The notes beneath the pieces are model-generated. The model was not told the DNA's origin. It saw only the letters and a list, made by a program, of their open reading frames with translations, and made no database searches. 7,135 bases of DNA from an uncultured Sutterella sp. (GTDB lineage Bacteria; Pseudomonadota; Gammaproteobacteria; Burkholderiales; Burkholderiaceae_F). Shown piece by piece: positions 6,185-7,135 of the stretch (position 1 is the first letter of the stretch; every line of letters starts with the position of its first letter). The stretch lies in assembly GCA_900764215.1 (NCBI GenBank), contig CAAFNI010000224.1, forward strand, positions 1 to 7,135. The letters are read 5' to 3'. Made by a program: the position numbers and the translations under genes.

Positions 6185-6517
6185 TTACTTGGCCTTGGCG
6201 AGGGCGTCCTGAACGGCGGCCTTGATGCCGTCGGAGGACATCGTGGCGCCGCCGACGCTTTCAACGCCTTCAACACCGTTCTTGGCGACGATTTCCGGGA
6301 TCATCGTTTCGATCGGGGCGGCGATGATCATGTCCGTTTCGCCGTGCTTGAGAACCTTGACGGCGGCGATCTTGCCGCCGGCGACGTCGACCTGGACCTG
6401 GATCTGGGATTCGCGGCCCTTGCCTTCGCCCGTGTAGGAGCCGTCCTTGTAGGTGGCGGCCTGGGCGCCGGCGGCGACGAGAGCGGCAGCGGCGACGACG
6501 ATAAGCTTCTTCATCAT
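6185..6517 (-). CDS. Secreted FMN-binding domain protein (110 aa)
   Basis: This is a small exported flavoprotein, probably an electron carrier in the periplasm that serves a flavin reductase or a flavocytochrome-like fumarate reductase. Residues 1-20 are a signal peptide: MMKK, a hydrophobic core, then AQA before Ala21, a typical signal peptidase I site. The rest, beginning YKDGSYTGEGKG, is a single FMN_bind domain, with the VDVAGGKIAAVKVL strand pair, the GETD loop and the C-terminal GGATMSSDGIKAAVQDAL. In ApbE-modified relatives the FMN is attached to Thr or Ser in the motif S-G-A-[ST]-x-[ST]; here residues 89-94 are G-G-A-T-M-S, so the acceptor would be Ser94 and the first Ser is Gly. FMN may therefore be bound covalently or only tightly. 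The start at 6517 has GAGG nine bases upstream; a second ATG follows directly. It stands alone: no partner reductase or apbE is in the window. Confidence 0.88.
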   Translation of the reverse strand: MMKKLIVVAAAALVAAGAQAATYKDGSYTGEGKGRESQIQVQVDVAGGKIAAVKVLKHGETDMIIAAPIETMIPEIVAKNGVEGVESVGGATMSSDGIKAAVQDALAKAK

Positions 6518-6584
6518 GATGTGAAACCTCAGTTTGTATTGGTTTTGAATTGCGGGTGTGCGTCTTCCCGAAGGCGGCCGATCC

Positions 6585-6606
6585 GTTTGCGAAAGGTTTG
6601 CGAAAA
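6585..6606. repeat. 11-bp tandem direct repeat upstream of the FMN-binding gene
   Basis: GTTTGCGAAAG (6585-6595) is directly followed by GTTTGCGAAAA (6596-6606). Its near edge is 67 bases from the start codon of the FMN-binding gene, the same distance as the tandem repeat ahead of bioB. It lies between the predicted promoter (6632-6640) and the start, so it would be in the leader of that transcript. Confidence 0.45.
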
Positions 6607-6631
6607 GGGGCGCGGGGAAGCAGGCGCGGCG

Positions 6632-6640
6632 ATAATAGCA
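6632..6640 (-). promoter_or_regulatory. Predicted extended -10 promoter of the FMN-binding gene
   Basis: On the minus strand this reads TGCTATTAT: a TATTAT hexamer (5 of 6 to TATAAT) with the TG-n extension that can replace a good -35 element. No convincing -35 is seen at 16-18 bases. Transcription would begin near 6625, about 107 bases before the start codon. Confidence 0.4.
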
Positions 6641-6780
6641 CATTGAGGAAGGGCCAAAGCGGGCGTTTGGATGAGAAAATTGCAAGCACTCCTTTCGGAC
6701 TAGAGAGAAGGTCGTAGGCTTTTGAACCGGGCTCAAGGAGGATTCGCAGACAATGCGCGGCCATAAGGGAGGAAAGGATA

Positions 6781-7135
6781 ATGCCGATGAAAAAAGCAAA
6801 GGCGGGGACGGTTGGGCAAGACGGGGCCTGCGTTCGGCTCTCGGGGCCTGCGCCCGCGGCGGGCGGGACGCCCCGCATCCTGATTCTCGGCAGCATGCCG
6901 GGAGCGGCGTCGCTTGCGGCCGCACGGTATTACGCGCATCCCGCCAACCGGTTCTGGCCGCTCATGGCGCTCATCTTTCCCTTGGAGGCCGAAAGGCTTT
7001 CGTCGCCCGACTACGAGACGAGGCTCGAGGGGCTTCGGGCGGCGGGCGTCGCGCTCTGGGACACGATCGGCTCGTGCGAGCGTGCGGGAAGCCTCGACAG
7101 CAGCATCCGAAGCGCGGAGCCCAACGACGTTGCGG
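6781..7135 (+). CDS. Hypoxanthine-DNA (deoxyinosine) glycosylase, 3' partial
   Basis: This is a base-excision repair enzyme of the uracil-DNA glycosylase superfamily, the branch that removes hypoxanthine formed by adenine deamination. The gene runs off the window; 118 codons are visible. After a short basic N-terminus (about 30 residues), the alpha/beta core opens with the strand RILILGSMPG (residues 32-41), followed by YYAHPANRFWP (50-60), ALWDTIGSCERAGSLDSSI (91-109) and EPNDVA (113-118). GSMPG, N-R-F-W and the R-x-GSLDS-x-I block ending in N-D are the wording of this family. The conserved Asn (115) is a candidate active-site residue. The start at 6781 is set by GGGAGG at 6767-6772, eight bases upstream; no other start occurs in frame upstream. 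A frame starting at 6753 behind another GGAGG gives Arg/Gly-rich nonsense. It is divergent from the FMN-binding gene, with 263 bases between the two starts. Confidence 0.9.
   Translation, partial: MPMKKAKAGTVGQDGACVRLSGPAPAAGGTPRILILGSMPGAASLAAARYYAHPANRFWPLMALIFPLEAERLSSPDYETRLEGLRAAGVALWDTIGSCERAGSLDSSIRSAEPNDVA

Noticed and set aside
4946..6646. 566-residue plus-strand open frame opposite the dehydrogenase and FMN-binding genes.
   Set aside because: It is antisense to two well-recognised genes, passes through both arms of a strong terminator, and its Asp/Val/Gly-rich text is typical of GC-rich antisense shadows.
6753..6780. Alternative upstream start for the glycosylase gene behind AAGGAGG (6735-6741).
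   Set aside because: The ATG at 6753 is in a different frame from the GSMPG domain; the ATG at 6781 has its own GGGAGG.

Overview
The window is GC-rich DNA, roughly 60% GC by eye, from a Gram-negative bacterium. It has a type V autotransporter with a C-terminal Phe, a periplasmic FMN-binding protein and an anaerobe-style biotin synthase. The style recalls host-associated anaerobic Burkholderiales of the Sutterella/Parasutterella kind, but that placement is inference from gene style, not a database result.

Layout. (1) 2-2031 (+): 3' part of a large autotransporter adhesin. It has a beta-helix passenger with repeated N-x-V-x-hydrophobic units and a C-terminal beta-barrel, split by a one-base frameshift near 919-922. 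A hairpin terminator follows at 2084-2120. (2) 1922-3070 (-): a ten-helix EamA/DMT transporter whose C-terminus is also frame-shifted, near 2211-2215. The natural stop is probably at 2151, and the literal frame runs on through the terminator into antisense autotransporter sequence. (3) 3071-3433: a 363-bp intergenic region with a near-consensus Fur box overlapping a predicted promoter. (4) 3434-3583 (+): a 49-codon single-pass membrane protein with a strong ribosome binding site. (5) 3649-3676: a bidirectional terminator between the small gene and bioB. (6) 3707-4663 (-): biotin synthase lacking one of the three cysteine ligands of the classical auxiliary cluster. (7) 4838-5944 (-): an iron-containing alcohol dehydrogenase of the glycerol dehydrogenase family. 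(8) 6185-6517 (-): a small secreted FMN-binding protein. (9) 6781-7135 (+, runs off the edge): a hypoxanthine-DNA glycosylase of the uracil-DNA glycosylase superfamily.

The genes look like mostly independent transcription units: convergent pairs are separated by hairpins, and the two minus-strand genes 6185-6517 and 4838-5944 each have their own strong terminator. There is no clear multi-gene pathway. Shared themes are anaerobic or redox metabolism (Fe-S radical SAM enzyme, flavin carrier, metal-dependent dehydrogenase) and iron control (Fur box). I see no CRISPR array, insertion sequence, tRNA or rRNA. The best leads are the Fur-controlled mini-membrane protein, the BioB cluster-ligand change, the paired frameshifts, and similar tandem direct repeats about 67 bp upstream of two unrelated genes.
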